Both the position numbers and the translations under genes were made by a program. Of a DNA stretch of 64,000 nt, positions 45,537 through 57,840 are shown in pieces. Source of the stretch: Sipunculus nudus (Eukaryota > Annelida > Sipuncula > Golfingiida > Sipunculidae); NCBI GenBank assembly GCA_026874595.1, contig CM049317.1:68136118-68200117 (forward strand). Reading direction: 5' to 3'. A model generated the notes under the pieces. That model had not been told where the DNA came from and did not search any database. It saw only the letters and a list, made by a program, of their open reading frames with translations. The first letter of the stretch is position 1. The number at the start of each line of letters is the position of its first letter.

Positions 45537-46594
45537 GCAATGGAACAAATTAGCAACATTACCGAGGACCTAATCCACATTTGTAAAAATAATTAATATA
45601 CGTAAAAAGGAGCGACGAATCCGTAAAACAATTATTTTTGTGGTGTGGCCTTACTCTAGGAAAGTTGGACAAAACTTGAAAAGTTGGAAGACGAAGTTTT
45701 GAAGAACTTTAATCATTTATCATGTGCTTATTTATAAAGTTGTGTCAGCAAGAATAATATATGAGAAACAAAAATAACTTTTGGACGGAAATTAAAACTT
45801 CTTGTCAAGAGATTTGAAGCCTTAATTTGCGTGCCAGTCAAATGTATACTGTTACAGATTTAATGGATGTAGGTAAGTATATTTTTGAAGTGGACATTTT
45901 GACAAATGTTGATATTGTGTGGGATGTTATTTTAATACGATTTATTCCATAAGCAACATCAGTTTGAATGATTGGCATTTACGGCTCTATTTATGGTAGC
46001 ATTTGCAATGCAGAGATTAAATGGGGACTATTTATAGCGTATACGTTGGCGTTCTGTGGTACAGCATTCAAGCCAGATAAGCTGGTTAAACAGCCTGTAG
46101 CTGGTATGAAAATACCATTGCTGACGTCATTGGTTCCTCTGAGAGAAATAAAAACCGCCCACGTAACAGTTGGTGACATTTGGCTGTGTTCTAATGGACG
46201 CTAATCAAATCCATCATTTTTATTGCTTACCAAAATATCGGATATGAACGATTGCATAATGGAAACCTTATAGCTTAACTTCCGTGGACCAAATATGTCT
46301 CCTCCATCAAATACTATCCTCCTACGCATACTTTACGAAAATATTTCTGGTCCCAAATGCTTTATGGAACCCGGGAATGAACGATTCATTACCTAATTAA
46401 CGTGAATAATTACCAAGATTCAACGAGAATGTACGTAAGAAGCCAGTTTGATTGTTTCTTGCATATTTAATTTGTCGATTAGTAAAATCACTCTTACTCA
46501 AGACTTATTATACAAAAGTATGGTATTTGTTTCTTAAGAATATATATAACTTTATTTATCTTACATGGATTGTACCAATGGTTATTATAAATAA
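45537..46594. other. Unassigned DNA with one protein-like frame
   Basis: An ATG-initiated + frame at 45,968-46,204 (78 codons, begins MIGIYGSIYGSICNAEIKWG) is protein-like in composition and includes a possible short membrane segment. I recognise no family and there is no clear splice context, so it is not called. Confidence 0.35.
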
Positions 46595-46786
46595 TACTAG
46601 GTACTCCCAATCGCTCAGGTGGTGGCGTTATGTAGTATCTAGAGGTGGAGGAAACCGGAGAACCCGGAGAAAACCATCCGCCTTAGACTGGCCACTACAA
46701 TCCACTCTCATTGTCACGATGGGGATCGAAATAGGGTTGCAAGCGGAGAGAGCTGAGCGTTTTACCACTCGACCGTCCAGGCTCCG
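46595..46786 (-). mobile_element. tRNA-derived SINE with conserved central domain (MetaSINE-like)
   Basis: On the minus strand: A box GGTCGAGTGGTAAAACGC (complement of 46,757-46,774), then B box-like TTTCGATCCCC (complement of 46,721-46,731), then a conserved central segment GGTTTTCTCCGGGTTCTCCG followed by GTTTCCTCCACC (within 46,645-46,678). This central segment is one I recall from SINEs spread across many marine metazoans, of MetaSINE type. The 3' end is near the AT-rich sequence at about 46,595. The architecture (Pol III head, conserved core, tail) is complete. Confidence 0.72.
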
Positions 46787-47592
46787 TATATAAAATGTGA
46801 CGTCCTGTTACTGGATTAATGTACTAGATGACATTTGTCATTTTTGTTGGTAAAGGGAAATGCATGCTTAACTCCTGTATTGTCAGGCCAAATAGCATAA
46901 ATGAAAACATGCATGTGCGCATTCCACCTCATTTTTGCTTCTTTCGACATTCTTGAGCGAAGACGGAAACTCGTGGGAGACGCAGTATAATTCTGATATG
47001 AGGCGCCCTGTGGGATGAAAAGGTATCCTGGTAACAATGAGGCTGTAAAATAGACAAAATGACTAGTGTTTTAGTTACATTTGTGTCTGAAAGGATCTCG
47101 ATTCCTTAAAGCAATGTTTGGTCCAGATCTTCTGTCACGGAGACATAAAAAACTGTATAGACACTGGTAAAACTAACTTTAATAGCAGAAGAAAAATTCA
47201 AATGCATATACAAGTGGTGTTTGTCAAATGTTGCAGAATGTATTTATTATTGCTGGCATATGTAAAATCGACGCCACAGTTCCCTTTGAGAACATCCTGG
47301 TTTGACGCCATCGAGACTTGGCGTCAGTCGTTTGAGTTGCGATGTTTGGTTTTACATTACCTCTCACTTACCTGATAACATGTGCTCCCAAGACACCAGT
47401 TGCATCCGTGGCGCCTCTGCATGTATATAAATATAACGTATGTTTGTTATAATCTATGGGATAAACATATATCTAAGGAGTTTTGTACTCTTTTTATATT
47501 TCTTAGGGCATTTACTATATATATATATAATACATGCAGGTATCAGAGATATAACTCTTCCCTAGGTTTCTTATATTATATTCTACGCCTTC
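46787..47592. other. Unassigned DNA
   Basis: No gene or element recognised. A short TA run lies at 47,516-47,530. Confidence 0.4.
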
Positions 47593-47808
47593 CAGGGGAG
47601 GATTTAGGGGGGTCACCCTTTCCGACCGAATAATCTGGGAAAAAAATTACCGATATATAAAATTACTACCAAAAAAACAGTGTCTCTACTCATTTACAGG
47701 CTTAATTTTCAAATGTTTCTACACCACCACTTACCAGTGCTTCCCCCCCCCCCCCCCACATGGCATCTCTGGATGAGCCCCCCATCTAAAATCTCCCTAT
47801 CCTCCCTG
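47593..47808. mobile_element. MITE-like element with CAGGGGAGGAT ends
   Basis: A 216-bp segment. The left end is CAGGGGAGGATTTAGGGG; the right end, complemented, is CAGGGAGGATAGGGAGATTT. An internal poly-C lies at 47,743-47,757. The layout matches 33,872-34,093 and 40,451-40,692. No target duplication is clear. Confidence 0.45.
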
Positions 47809-48925
47809 CGTATACTTTAGCATACCTTATTTCGGCCGATGTAATTTCAAAATATATTATATACCTATATACCAATGGAAAACTTACACTTGTCTTTTGC
47901 AGATGTATACTATATATGCTATACAGATATTTTCAAACATAAATATGTGCACCAAGAATGTTTGACAAGTTACATTTACCTTTTAATGTGCTCATGCTTA
48001 TCTAAACAGGTTTGGTTATAAAAACATCTGGATATAAAAATATAGATTTAAAGTGAATGGTTTTATACAGGATTATATACCTGCCACATGTATGAGGTCA
48101 CTTAAACGATATCCACCCCTGTATGTACATTAGTATCATAAACGTATCGACACTTTGGGGGAATCCATATATCGATCTGTTTTTATCCTCACACACACGG
48201 GTATTTGGAATCAGATATCACTCTCAACCAAACAACCTCACGTATACTGATTCCAGTACCTGGAAGGTTATTTGTAAAATTAGCGGCTTAGGGGCATGGG
48301 GTGGGGTTGTCCCTTCCCCACTATGCAAAGGTCCTTTAATAATATGGCGGACAAAAATAGTAACAAGTACTATAATATAAAGTATTCACCTGTGTAGCGA
48401 GTCAGTATTTCTATTAAAGAGGCAGGTAAAAACCTATACCAGTGTAACTACTTCTCTCCCCCCTCCCCCATCAAATTATATCTACAATTATTTTGATAAG
48501 ACTAGTATTTTCGCTGTGAAAACTGTAAGCCAAAATTTATGACAAAACAGGTTCAAGCGCCTTTTGCGCGGCCTGCTGCACTCCGTCCGATCAGGTACGT
48601 TCTGTTGTTGTGCATGCATGGAGTAGTGGAGGGCTGGATTTCTTGGTGCGGATTTCTGAACGGGGAAAAACTTTATCAATTAAGATGCTGTATAAAAATC
48701 TTGGTTGATTCTGGCACGAGTTACACATGTTAAAGTTTGTTCCCGCCTATTCATCGAATGATTACGCTTGTTTAGATACCCAATACTAACATTTGTATAT
48801 GTATTAATATAATTATTTTAAGTTGACGTGTCATTGAAACGCATGTTTAGCGTGATTCCTCTAAGGATTGTGAAATAAATGCATATAATAATACGTAATT
48901 AAAATTGCAATTTTATGATTGATAT
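47809..48925. other. Unassigned DNA
   Basis: No gene or element recognised. A C-rich stretch lies at 48,455-48,468. Confidence 0.4.
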
Positions 48926-48927
48926 AC

Positions 48928-48975
<48 letters not shown>
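48926..48975. repeat. (CATA)n then (TA)n compound microsatellite
   Basis: Four CATA units followed by 17 TA units. Confidence 0.95.
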
Positions 48976-48979
<4 letters not shown>

Positions 48980-49241
48980 AAGCATGTAGACACATTACAA
49001 TGTAGATTATGACGAATATTGTGTTATTGTTATCATATATTACAACAGTTCCAATGTTTACTGCTTACCTTGCCTTCTTAACAGTTACACAGGCCTATCA
49101 CAAAATCGCCTGCCAAGGAACCATTTAAAAATACAAGCTTTTCTCAGAACTTTTGTGAATCGACATTCCTGGCAGCTTTCAGTGGGCGTCCTGACACTGA
49201 AAATCCACCTCGTTAACAAGATGCACTAACTGCGGTTTCCT

Positions 49242-49330
49242 GTGGTTATGGGTTTGTCCTCCCCATAACTTTGGTGGTCAACCACTTGATCGTGAACGGA
49301 AACTTGTTGATCGTCTGATCTCAGTGCTAG
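49242..49330 (+). repeat. Interspersed repeat of ~90 bp, copy 1
   Basis: Aligns with 49,988-50,078 in the same orientation. Shared words in order are TGTGGT, GGGTTTG, CATAACTT, ACCAC-TGATC and TGATCGTCTG. Divergence is roughly 30%, so it is old. The family is not identified. Confidence 0.55.
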
Positions 49331-49567
49331 TTAAGTATAAAAATCACTAAATTTGTTTGTGTTAATCGGGTAATACGAATACACATGCATGTGCCCAATT
49401 TGTGCAGCCAGAATGAATTCATGAAAACTTTAGTAGTTATATTATGTAATGTTCATGTAATGTATTATGTAATGAATCTCGTCTGAAACAGAAAATACAT
49501 TTCTACAAACTATTTCGCAGTAGGTTCACTGAATTATAAGATAATGTGTTATTCAAACAAGGGATTT

Positions 49568-49568
<1 letters not shown>

Positions 49569-49616
<48 letters not shown>
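49569..49616. repeat. (TA)n microsatellite
   Basis: About 23 TA units, between the two copies of the 90-bp repeat. Confidence 0.95.
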
Positions 49617-49619
<3 letters not shown>

Positions 49620-49987
49620 TACCATCAACATTAGTTATCCCGTTTTTGCCGCTGCTGGTTTTTCTTTTATTCGAATTAAAATAAAAAGGCAGTTTTTTAA
49701 TGAAATTTTGTGGAAAATCAGGATAATGTGCAGGAAAAGTCAGCTTGGATTGGTATATTCTTTGCGTTTACGCATCACAGACCACATTTTCTTTTCCAGG
49801 GTTCTGAAATATTTCGGATCTGGCGGGTTCCGGAATATTTACGGAGGAAAAAAAATATTATCTATGTTCTTCAGGAAACACAAGTCTTGGTAATTTGATA
49901 TCGCACGACATTCCAGTTTGCTGAAATATTGCAAAGTCCGCTCTGGAAATCCCATTATGTTCGTACAGGTACAGATAAGAAGGTTGT

Positions 49988-50078
49988 TGTGGTAAAGGGT
50001 TTGACCTTTGCATAACTTGCGTTGTGGCCAGACCACGTGATCACGACGAGAGGCTGGATGATCGTCTGCCAGCTGTTG
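49988..50078 (+). repeat. Interspersed repeat of ~90 bp, copy 2
   Basis: Counterpart of 49,242-49,330. Here the central word is ACCACGTGATCACG, and the right part reads GGATGATCGTCTGCCAGC. Confidence 0.55.
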
Positions 50079-50386
50079 GCGCATGGTTATTTAGAGTTTA
50101 AGTGTTTTGTGGTTACAAATCTCCTGACAAAAACAGAAAAACCATTCAAATTGTGCGAGTGAAATTCTTACCTGTTAGTTTTGAGTTGTACCGTAAATTG
50201 AGACAAGAACAGAAAACTGAAATATAAAATAATATATTGTTTTTAAAAGAGAACCGACCCCTAGCTCTTATACTCCTAATGTGCTTTGAGTCCCTATAAA
50301 GGATTAAGAAAATGCCATTCCTGGGACCTATATGTTCATTCAAATAACCCCCGTTCTTTCGTTTTTTTTATATTCCCTGAGAAGCT

Positions 50387-50800
50387 GGGGGGGGGGGGTA
50401 TAGAGAGGGCTAAGGATATACTCTAGCGGCTCATCATCATCAAGCACGAAGGCACAGGGAACGACAAACAGAAAAAAACGGAATAAAGAGATAAAAATAT
50501 AATTATGTAAACAAAGCAGAGACAAACAACCAACACTAAAAGGATGGACACAAACGCAAAGACAGAAAGAGAGAGATGGGCGAGGGGTAGGAGCGGCACC
50601 CTGAAAGAAAAATATATATACCTGTGTGCTGCGAAAAGCAAATAGGCTGAGAAGTTAAACAGGGGCGAAAAATCATTATATCAGACAGACAGAAAGACAC
50701 CAGGGCCGACAGGGACCCAAATTAAGGGATGAGATTTGTATCGAGAGAAAGAGGTGCAGGGAGAGAGAGACAGATAGAAAGAGAGAAAGGTTGTATTATT
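50387..50800. repeat. Poly-G tract and purine-rich GA simple sequence
   Basis: Poly-G at 50,387-50,398. The + strand is strongly purine-rich between 50,450 and 50,790, with GAGAGA, GACAGA and AGAAAG words. The hydrophobic frames seen on the minus strand are compositional. Confidence 0.75.
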
Positions 50801-51083
50801 TTGATATTATCGTCCAGGATTCATGCAACATGTCTTGATTGAAATCATTTTTTATATAATCATGTTCTTTTTAAAGTATTAACGCGCACCTGTACAAAGC
50901 CCGGCCGTGACACGAGGAGTGGCGTCTACAGGCGTCCGTGTATGCACATCGCGTCCGAGTGTTTGATGAGCACTTCACCAAATTAGGGCAGTGGGGCAAA
51001 CTGCCAATATATACCGCAACGGAAGGTCACACGCGGTCATATTGTGTATGTGTAATGAGATGCATGTTAAAAAAAATAAACAG

Positions 51084-51084
<1 letters not shown>
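50801..51084. other. Unassigned DNA
   Basis: Nothing recognised. Confidence 0.35.
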
Positions 51085-51121
<37 letters not shown>

Positions 51122-51321
51122 CTCCTCTGACTTTCCGTCGGTCTCTCTGTCTGTATCGTTCTCTTATTTGTAGCTGTTTCAGAACCTGTGCAACTGTCTG
51201 TCAAGTTGTCCGCCTGTCTGTCAATCTGTCTGTCTGTCTGTATCACTCTCCCTGGTAAACTGTCTCAGAAGCTGAACAACTGTCTGCCTGTCTGGCAATC
51301 TCTCTCCCTCTCTCTGTCTCT

Positions 51322-51416
<95 letters not shown>
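51085..51416. repeat. (TC)n, (TGTC)n and (TA)n composite tract
   Basis: TC run at 51,085-51,118, a TGTC-rich patch at 51,195-51,290, a long TC run at 51,299-51,376 and a TA run at 51,376-51,416. The Leu/Ser-rich frames come from these repeats. Confidence 0.92.
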
Positions 51417-51418
<2 letters not shown>

Positions 51419-51846
51419 TTGAGTGATCTAGTGCATATTATCACTATTAATAACGGGTTTGTTAGTATAAGTGATGTTACGTGACTTGTGAGCTGATCTT
51501 CTCTTTTATCACGCCTACGTTTCTTTTATCGCTGAATCCGTTATCCATTCACATATATGTTACCCATACGTATCAGATAATTAATCCTAATGATAAATTA
51601 TGATCGTGATAAGACAGGATAACAAATGATTACATGCTCTTATTGATGTTCGCATTATGTCTAATAAAATATTGTCTTTACATCTGTACTCATGCAACGG
51701 TGCCACATACAGTTTAGTACATGTTCACTCCATCTGCCGGTCAAACTCATCAATGTTGAGTGTGAACCATTAATTAACCAAAGTTCTGTCTGTTCATCAC
51801 ATAGGTGGTTTGTCTATACATGTAGCTATTTCATCTTTGCACCCTT
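51417..51846. other. Unassigned DNA
   Basis: Nothing recognised. Confidence 0.35.
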
Positions 51847-52236
51847 TTGAAATACAAGAGGATATATGTAAATCCACCGGGTGAATTGTTTGATATTACT
51901 CCCTCCATAGGTCCTAGGCGTCGGGTTTGCACACCGCAGCTTGATGACCGTCTCTCAAGCGATAATAGAAGAAGTATGTCTAGTCCTCTGTTACAACCAT
52001 TCTGTTGCAAGACTCGGCATAGAGGCCTCCCTGGACCTTTTTTACAGCGAGGAGTCTTTGTTCTACAGGTACTGAATGTTGCCTGATTTTAATCTCCGTA
52101 GAGGGTTAAGGTCCCTGCAAGGTAATGTGCACACGACACGGGACTTCAGCGGCCTTGACCGACATTGACCCTGATTGCTGGAGCAAGCACTATATCCTCT
52201 GTGTATCTCGAAAGGAGTCTTTGAGTGGAATAAAAT
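51847..52236 (+). other. Protein-like open stretch and possible retroposon 3' end
   Basis: The + frame is open from about 51,847 to a TGA at 52,084 without an initiating ATG at its start. It includes RIYVNPPGELFDITPSIGP and, further on, DDRLSSDNRRSM. It could be an exon or a repeat remnant. The following 150 bp end in GAGTGGAATAAAATT immediately before the (TTA)n tract, the usual look of a LINE/SINE tail with an ATT-type simple repeat. No family is recognised. Confidence 0.3.
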
Positions 52237-52252
52237 TATTATTATTATTATA

Positions 52253-52316
<64 letters not shown>

Positions 52317-52322
52317 TTATTA
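52237..52322. repeat. (TTA)n microsatellite
   Basis: About 28 TTA units with two single-base interruptions, directly after GGAATAAAA. Confidence 0.95.
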
Positions 52323-52980
52323 TGCACCCATGGCGGACCACATGCACCCGGACGTCACCTGTCACCCAAGATTCTCGCCCTATTACCAAACACATGCATA
52401 AACCGGGTGGCACCTGCTTTTGTTTGTATACATTTACACCACCACGTCACCGATATCGCGCCGCAATAAAGTTCCCCGAGTTTTACGACAATTAAAAACA
52501 AACAGACAATCATATTCTTTATAACCGTTATATTTGAAATGAATGTTGTCAATGTATGAACTATATTTGCTCCGTTGACTAAATTATTGTTATTTTCAAT
52601 TGCCAGGCGATATGGCTCGCGTTAGACTGGAAAAAGTGCTGTGCGCACATTGATTGGCAAAAGATCCATCCATTCATAAACGAGATCTCGCGTGTCGAGA
52701 ATGGCCTGATTTGTGGGTAAAGGGTTTCGAAACTATAGATGCCTGGCTCTTAACCCAAATAAGGGCATAGACCATTTGCCACAAATTTGATACAAACGGC
52801 GAATCTCGAAAATTGGCTGTCGTAAGTGATGTGGCAGCGTCATAAGCAATATGGGTGGGCCTTGCTTTTGCATCCATTGTTTCTAAAAGGGTAATGAGCA
52901 CCTCATAACAGCAAAGTCGTGACATAGGGTAGTTTTACAAAAGGGATGGTCGTAAAAAAACGGGGGTGGGGGGGGGGGGT
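52323..52980. other. Unassigned DNA bordering the satellite
   Basis: A minus-strand ATG-initiated frame at 52,674-52,925 (83 codons, begins MSRLCCYEVLITLLETMDAK) has protein-like composition but no recognised family. A poly-G/GGGGTGGG tract at 52,962-52,979 marks the boundary with the 34-bp array. Confidence 0.4.
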
Positions 52981-55900
52981 CGTGTTAGAGAAGTGATCGT
53001 GACAGAGGGTTGGTCATGATAGAGGATTGTGTTTGTTAGAGGTGTGATCATGATAGAGGAATGGCTTTGTAAGAGAGGTGATCATGATAGAGGATTCGGT
53101 TTGTTAGAAGGGTGATAATGATAGAGGATTGGGTTTGTAAGAGAGGTGATCATGATAGAAGACTGAGTGTGTTAGAGAGGTGATCATGATAGAGGATTGG
53201 GTGTGTTAGAGGGGTGATAATGATAGAGAATAGGGTGTGTTAGAGGGGTGATCACGGTAGAGGATTTTGTTTGTTAGAGGGGTGATCACGATAGAGGATT
53301 GGGTTTGTTAGAGAGGTTGTCTTGATAGAGGATTGGGTTTGTAAGAGAGATGATCATGATAGAGGATTGGGTTTGTAAGAGAGGTGATAATGATAGAGGA
53401 TTGGGTGTGTTAGAGGGATGATCATGATAGAGGATTGGGTTTGTTAGATGGGTGATAATGATAGCGAATTGGGTTTGTTAGAGAGGTTGTCATGATAGAG
53501 GATTGGGTTTGTAAGAGAGGTGATCATGATAGAGGATTGGGTTTGTTAGAGGGCTGATCACGATAGAGGATTGGGTTTGTCAGAGAGGTTGTCATGATAG
53601 AGGATTGGGTTTGTCAGAGAGGTGATCATGATAGAGGATTGGGTTTGTAAGAGAGGTGATAATGATAGAGGATTGGGTGTGTTAGAGGGATGATCATGAT
53701 AGAGGATTGGGTTTGTCAGAGAGGTTGTCATGATAGAGGATTGGGTCTGTAAGAGAGGTGATCATGATAGAGGATTGGGTTTGTTAGAGGGGTGATCACG
53801 ATAGAGGATTGGGTTTGTTAGAGAGGTTGTCATGATAGAGGATTGGGTTTGTAAGAGAGGTGATCATGATAAAGGATTGGGTTTGTAAGAGAGGTGATAA
53901 TGATAGAGGATTGGGTGTGATAGAGGGATGATCATGATAGAGGATTGGGTTTGTTAGATGGGTGATAATGATAGAGAATTGGGTTTGTTAGAGAGGTTGT
54001 CATGATAGAGGATTGGGTTTGTAAGAGAGGTAATCATGATAAAGGATTGGGTGTGTTAGAGGGATGATCATGATAGAGGATTGGGTTTGTTAGAGGGGTG
54101 ATAATGATAGAGAATTGGGTTTGTTAGAGAGGTTGTCATGATAGAGGATTGGGTTTGTAAGAGAGGTGATCATGATAGAGGATTGGGTTTGTTAGAGGGG
54201 TGATCACGATAGAGGATTGGGTTTGTTAGAGAGGTTGTCATGATAGAGGACTGGGTTTGTAAGAGAGGTGATCATGATAGAGGATTGGGTTTGTAAGAGC
54301 GGTGATAATGATAGAGGATTGGGTGTGTTAGAGGGATGATCATGATAGAGGATTGGGTTTGTTAGAGAGGTGATCATGATAGAGGATTAGGTGTGTTAGA
54401 AGGGTGTTCATGATCGAGGATTGGGTTTGTTAGAGTGGAGGTCACGATGGAGGATTGGGTTTGTTAGAGAGGTGATCATGATAGAGGAATGGGTTTGTTA
54501 GAGGAGTGATAATTATAGAGGATTGGGTTTATTAGAGAGGTGATCATGATAGAGGATTGGATGTGTTAGAGGGTTGATCATGATAGAGAATTGGGTTTGT
54601 TAGATGGGTGATAATGATAGCGAATTTGGTTTGTTAGAGAGGTTGTCATGATAGAGGATTGGGTTTGTAAGAGAGGTGATCATGATAGAGGATTGGGTTT
54701 GTTAGAGGGGTGATCACGATAGAGGATTGGGTTTGTTAGAGAGGTTGTCATGATAGAGGATTGGGTTTATAAGAGAGGTGATCATGATAGAGGATTGGGT
54801 TTGTAAGTGAGGTGATAATGATAGAGGATTGGGTGTGTCAGAGGGATGATCATGACAGAGGATTGGGTTTGTCAGATGGGTGATAATGATAGAGAATAGG
54901 GTTTGTTAGAGAGGTGATCATGATAGAGGATTGGGATTGTAAGAGAGGTGTTAATGATAGAGGATTGGGTGTGTTACAGGGATGATCATGATAGAGGATT
55001 GGGTTTGACAGATGGGTGATTATGATAGAGAATTGGGTTTGTTAGAGAGGTTGTCATGATAGAGGATTGGGTTTGTAAGAGAGGTGATCATGATAGAGGA
55101 TTGGGTTTGTTAGAGGAGTGATAATTATAGAGGATTGGGTTTGTTAGAGAGGTGATCATGATAGAGGATTGGATGTGTGAGAGGGATGATCATGATAGAG
55201 GATTGGGTTTGTTAGAGGGGTGATCACGATAGAGGATTGGGTTTGTTAGAGAGGTTGTCATGATAGAGGATTGGGTTTGTAAGAGAGGTGATCATGATAG
55301 AGGATTGGGTTTGTAAGAGAGGTGATAATGATAGAGGATTAGGTGTGTTAGAGGGATGGTCATGATAGAGGATTGCGTTTGTCAGATGGGTGATAATGAT
55401 AGTGAATAGGGTTTGTTAGAGAGGTTGTCATGATAGAGGATTGGGTTTGTAAGAGAGGTGATAATGATAGAGGATTGGGGGTGTTAGTGGGATGATCATG
55501 ATAGAGGATTGGGTTTGTTAGAGGGGTGATAATGATAGAGAACTTGGTTTGTTAGAGAGGTTGTCATGATACAGGATTGGGTTTGTAAGAGAGGTGATCA
55601 TGATAGAGAATTGGGTTTGTTAGAGGAGTGATAATTATAAAGGATTGGGTTTGTTAGAGAGGTGATCATGATAGAGGATTGGGTTTGAAAGAGAGGTAAT
55701 CATGATAGAGGATTTGGGTTTGTAAGTGAGGTGATAATGATATAGAATTGGGTGTGTTAGAGGGATGATCATGATAGAGGATTGGGTTTGTCAGATGGGT
55801 GATAATGATAGAGAATAGGGTTTGTTAGAGAGGTGATCATGATAGAGGATTGGGATTGTAAGAGAGGTGATAATGATAGAGGATTGGGTGTGTTACATGG

Positions 55901-56990
55901 ATGATCATGATATAGGACTGGGTTTGATAGATGGGTGATAATGATAGAGAATAGGGTTTGTTAGAGATGTTGTCATGATAGAGGATTGGGTTTGTAAGAG
56001 AGGTTATCATGATAGAGGTTTGGGTGTGTTAGAAGGATGATCATGATAGAGGATTGGGTTTGTTAGAGGGGTGATAATGATAGAGAATTGGGTTTGTTAG
56101 AGAGGTTGTCATGATAGAGAGTTGGGTTTGTAAGAGAGGTGATCATGACAGATGTTTGGGTTTGTTAGGGGAGTGATAATTATAGAGGATTTGATTTGTT
56201 AGAGAGGTGATCATGATAGAGGATTGGATGTGTTAGAGGGATGATCGAGATAGAGGATTGGGTTTGTTAGATGGGTGATCATGATAGAGGATTGGGTGTG
56301 TAATAGGGATGATCATGATAGAGGATTGGGTTTGTTAGAGGGGTGATAATGATAGAGAATAGTGTTTGTTAGAGAGGTTGTCATGATAGAGGATTGGGTT
56401 TGTAAGAAAAATGATCATGATAGAGGATTGGGTTTGTAAAAGAGGTGATAGTGATAGAGGATTGGGTGTGTTAGATGGGTGATCACGATAGAGGATTGGG
56501 TTGGTTAGAGAGGTTGTCATGATAGAGGATTGGGTTTGTAAGAGAGGTGATCATGATAGAGGATATGGTTTGTTAGATGGGTGATCACGATAGAGGATTG
56601 GGTTGGTTAGAGAGGTCGTCATGATAGAGGATTGGGTTTGTAAGAGAGGTGATCATGATAGAGGATTGGGTTTGTAAGAGAGGTGATCATGAAAGAGGAC
56701 TGGGTGTGTTAGAGGGATGATCATGATAGAGGATTGGGTTTGTTAGATGAGTGATAATGATAGAGAATTGGGTTTGTTAGAGAGGTTGTCATAATAGAGG
56801 ATTGGGTTTGTAAGAGAGGTGATCATGATAGAGGATTTGGTTTGTAAGAGAGGTGATCATGATAGAGGATTGGGTGTGTTAGAGGGATGATCATGATAGA
56901 GGATTGGGTTTGTTAGAGAGGTGATCATGATAGAGGATTAGGCGTGTTAGAAGGGAGTTCATGATCGAGGATTGGGTTTGTTAGAGAGGA

Positions 56991-57840
56991 GGTCACATTG
57001 GAGGATTGGGTTTGTTAGACAGGTGATCATGATAGAGGAATGGGTTTGTTAGAGGAGTGATCATGACAGATAATTGGTTTTGTTAGATGGGTGATAATGA
57101 TAGCGATTTGGGTCTGTTAGAGAGGTTGTCATGATAGAGGATTGGGTTTGTAAGATAGGTGATCATGATAAAGGATTGAGTTTGTTAGAGGGGTGATCAC
57201 GATAGATGATTGGGTTTGTTAGAGAGGTTGTCATGATAGAAGATTGGGTTAGTAAAAGAGGTGATCATGATAGAGGATTGGGTTTGTAAGTGAGGTGATA
57301 ATGATAGAGGATTGGGTGTGTTAGAGGGATGATCATGATAGAGGATTGGGTTTGTCAGATGGTTGATAATGATAGAGAATAGTGTTTGTTAGAGAGGTGA
57401 TCATGATAGAGGATTGGGATTGTAAGAGAGGTGATAATGATAGAGGATTGGGTGTGTTAGAGGGATGATCATGATAGAGGATTGGGTTTGACAGATGGAT
57501 GATAATGATAGAGAATAGGGTTTGTTAGAGAGGTTGTCATGATAGAGGATTGGGTTTGTAAGAGAGGTTATCATGATAGAGGATTGGGTGTGTTAGAGGG
57601 ATGATCATGATAGAGGATTGGGTTTGTTAGAGGGGTGATAATGATAGAGAATTAGGTTTGTTAGAGAGGTTGTCATGATAGAGGATTGGGTTTGTAAGAG
57701 AGGTGATCATGATAGAGGATTGGGTTTGTTAGAGGAGTGATAATTATAGAGGATTGGGTTTGTTAGAGAGGTGATCATGATAGAGGATTGGATGTGTTAG
57801 AGTGATGATCATGATAGAGGATTGGGTTTGTTAGAGAGGA
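56991..57840 (+). repeat. Higher-order repeat, 25 units (850 bp)
   Basis: Begins at the rare variant GGTCACATTGGAGG and runs exactly 25 x 34 bp to the next such variant at 57,841. Shared private variants include GACAGATAATTG, GATAGATGATTGG and GGTTAGTAAAAGAGG. Confidence 0.85.

Noticed and set aside
50340-50641. Hydrophobic multi-pass membrane protein on the minus strand
   Set aside because: The apparent hydrophobicity comes from the purine-rich GA simple sequence on +.
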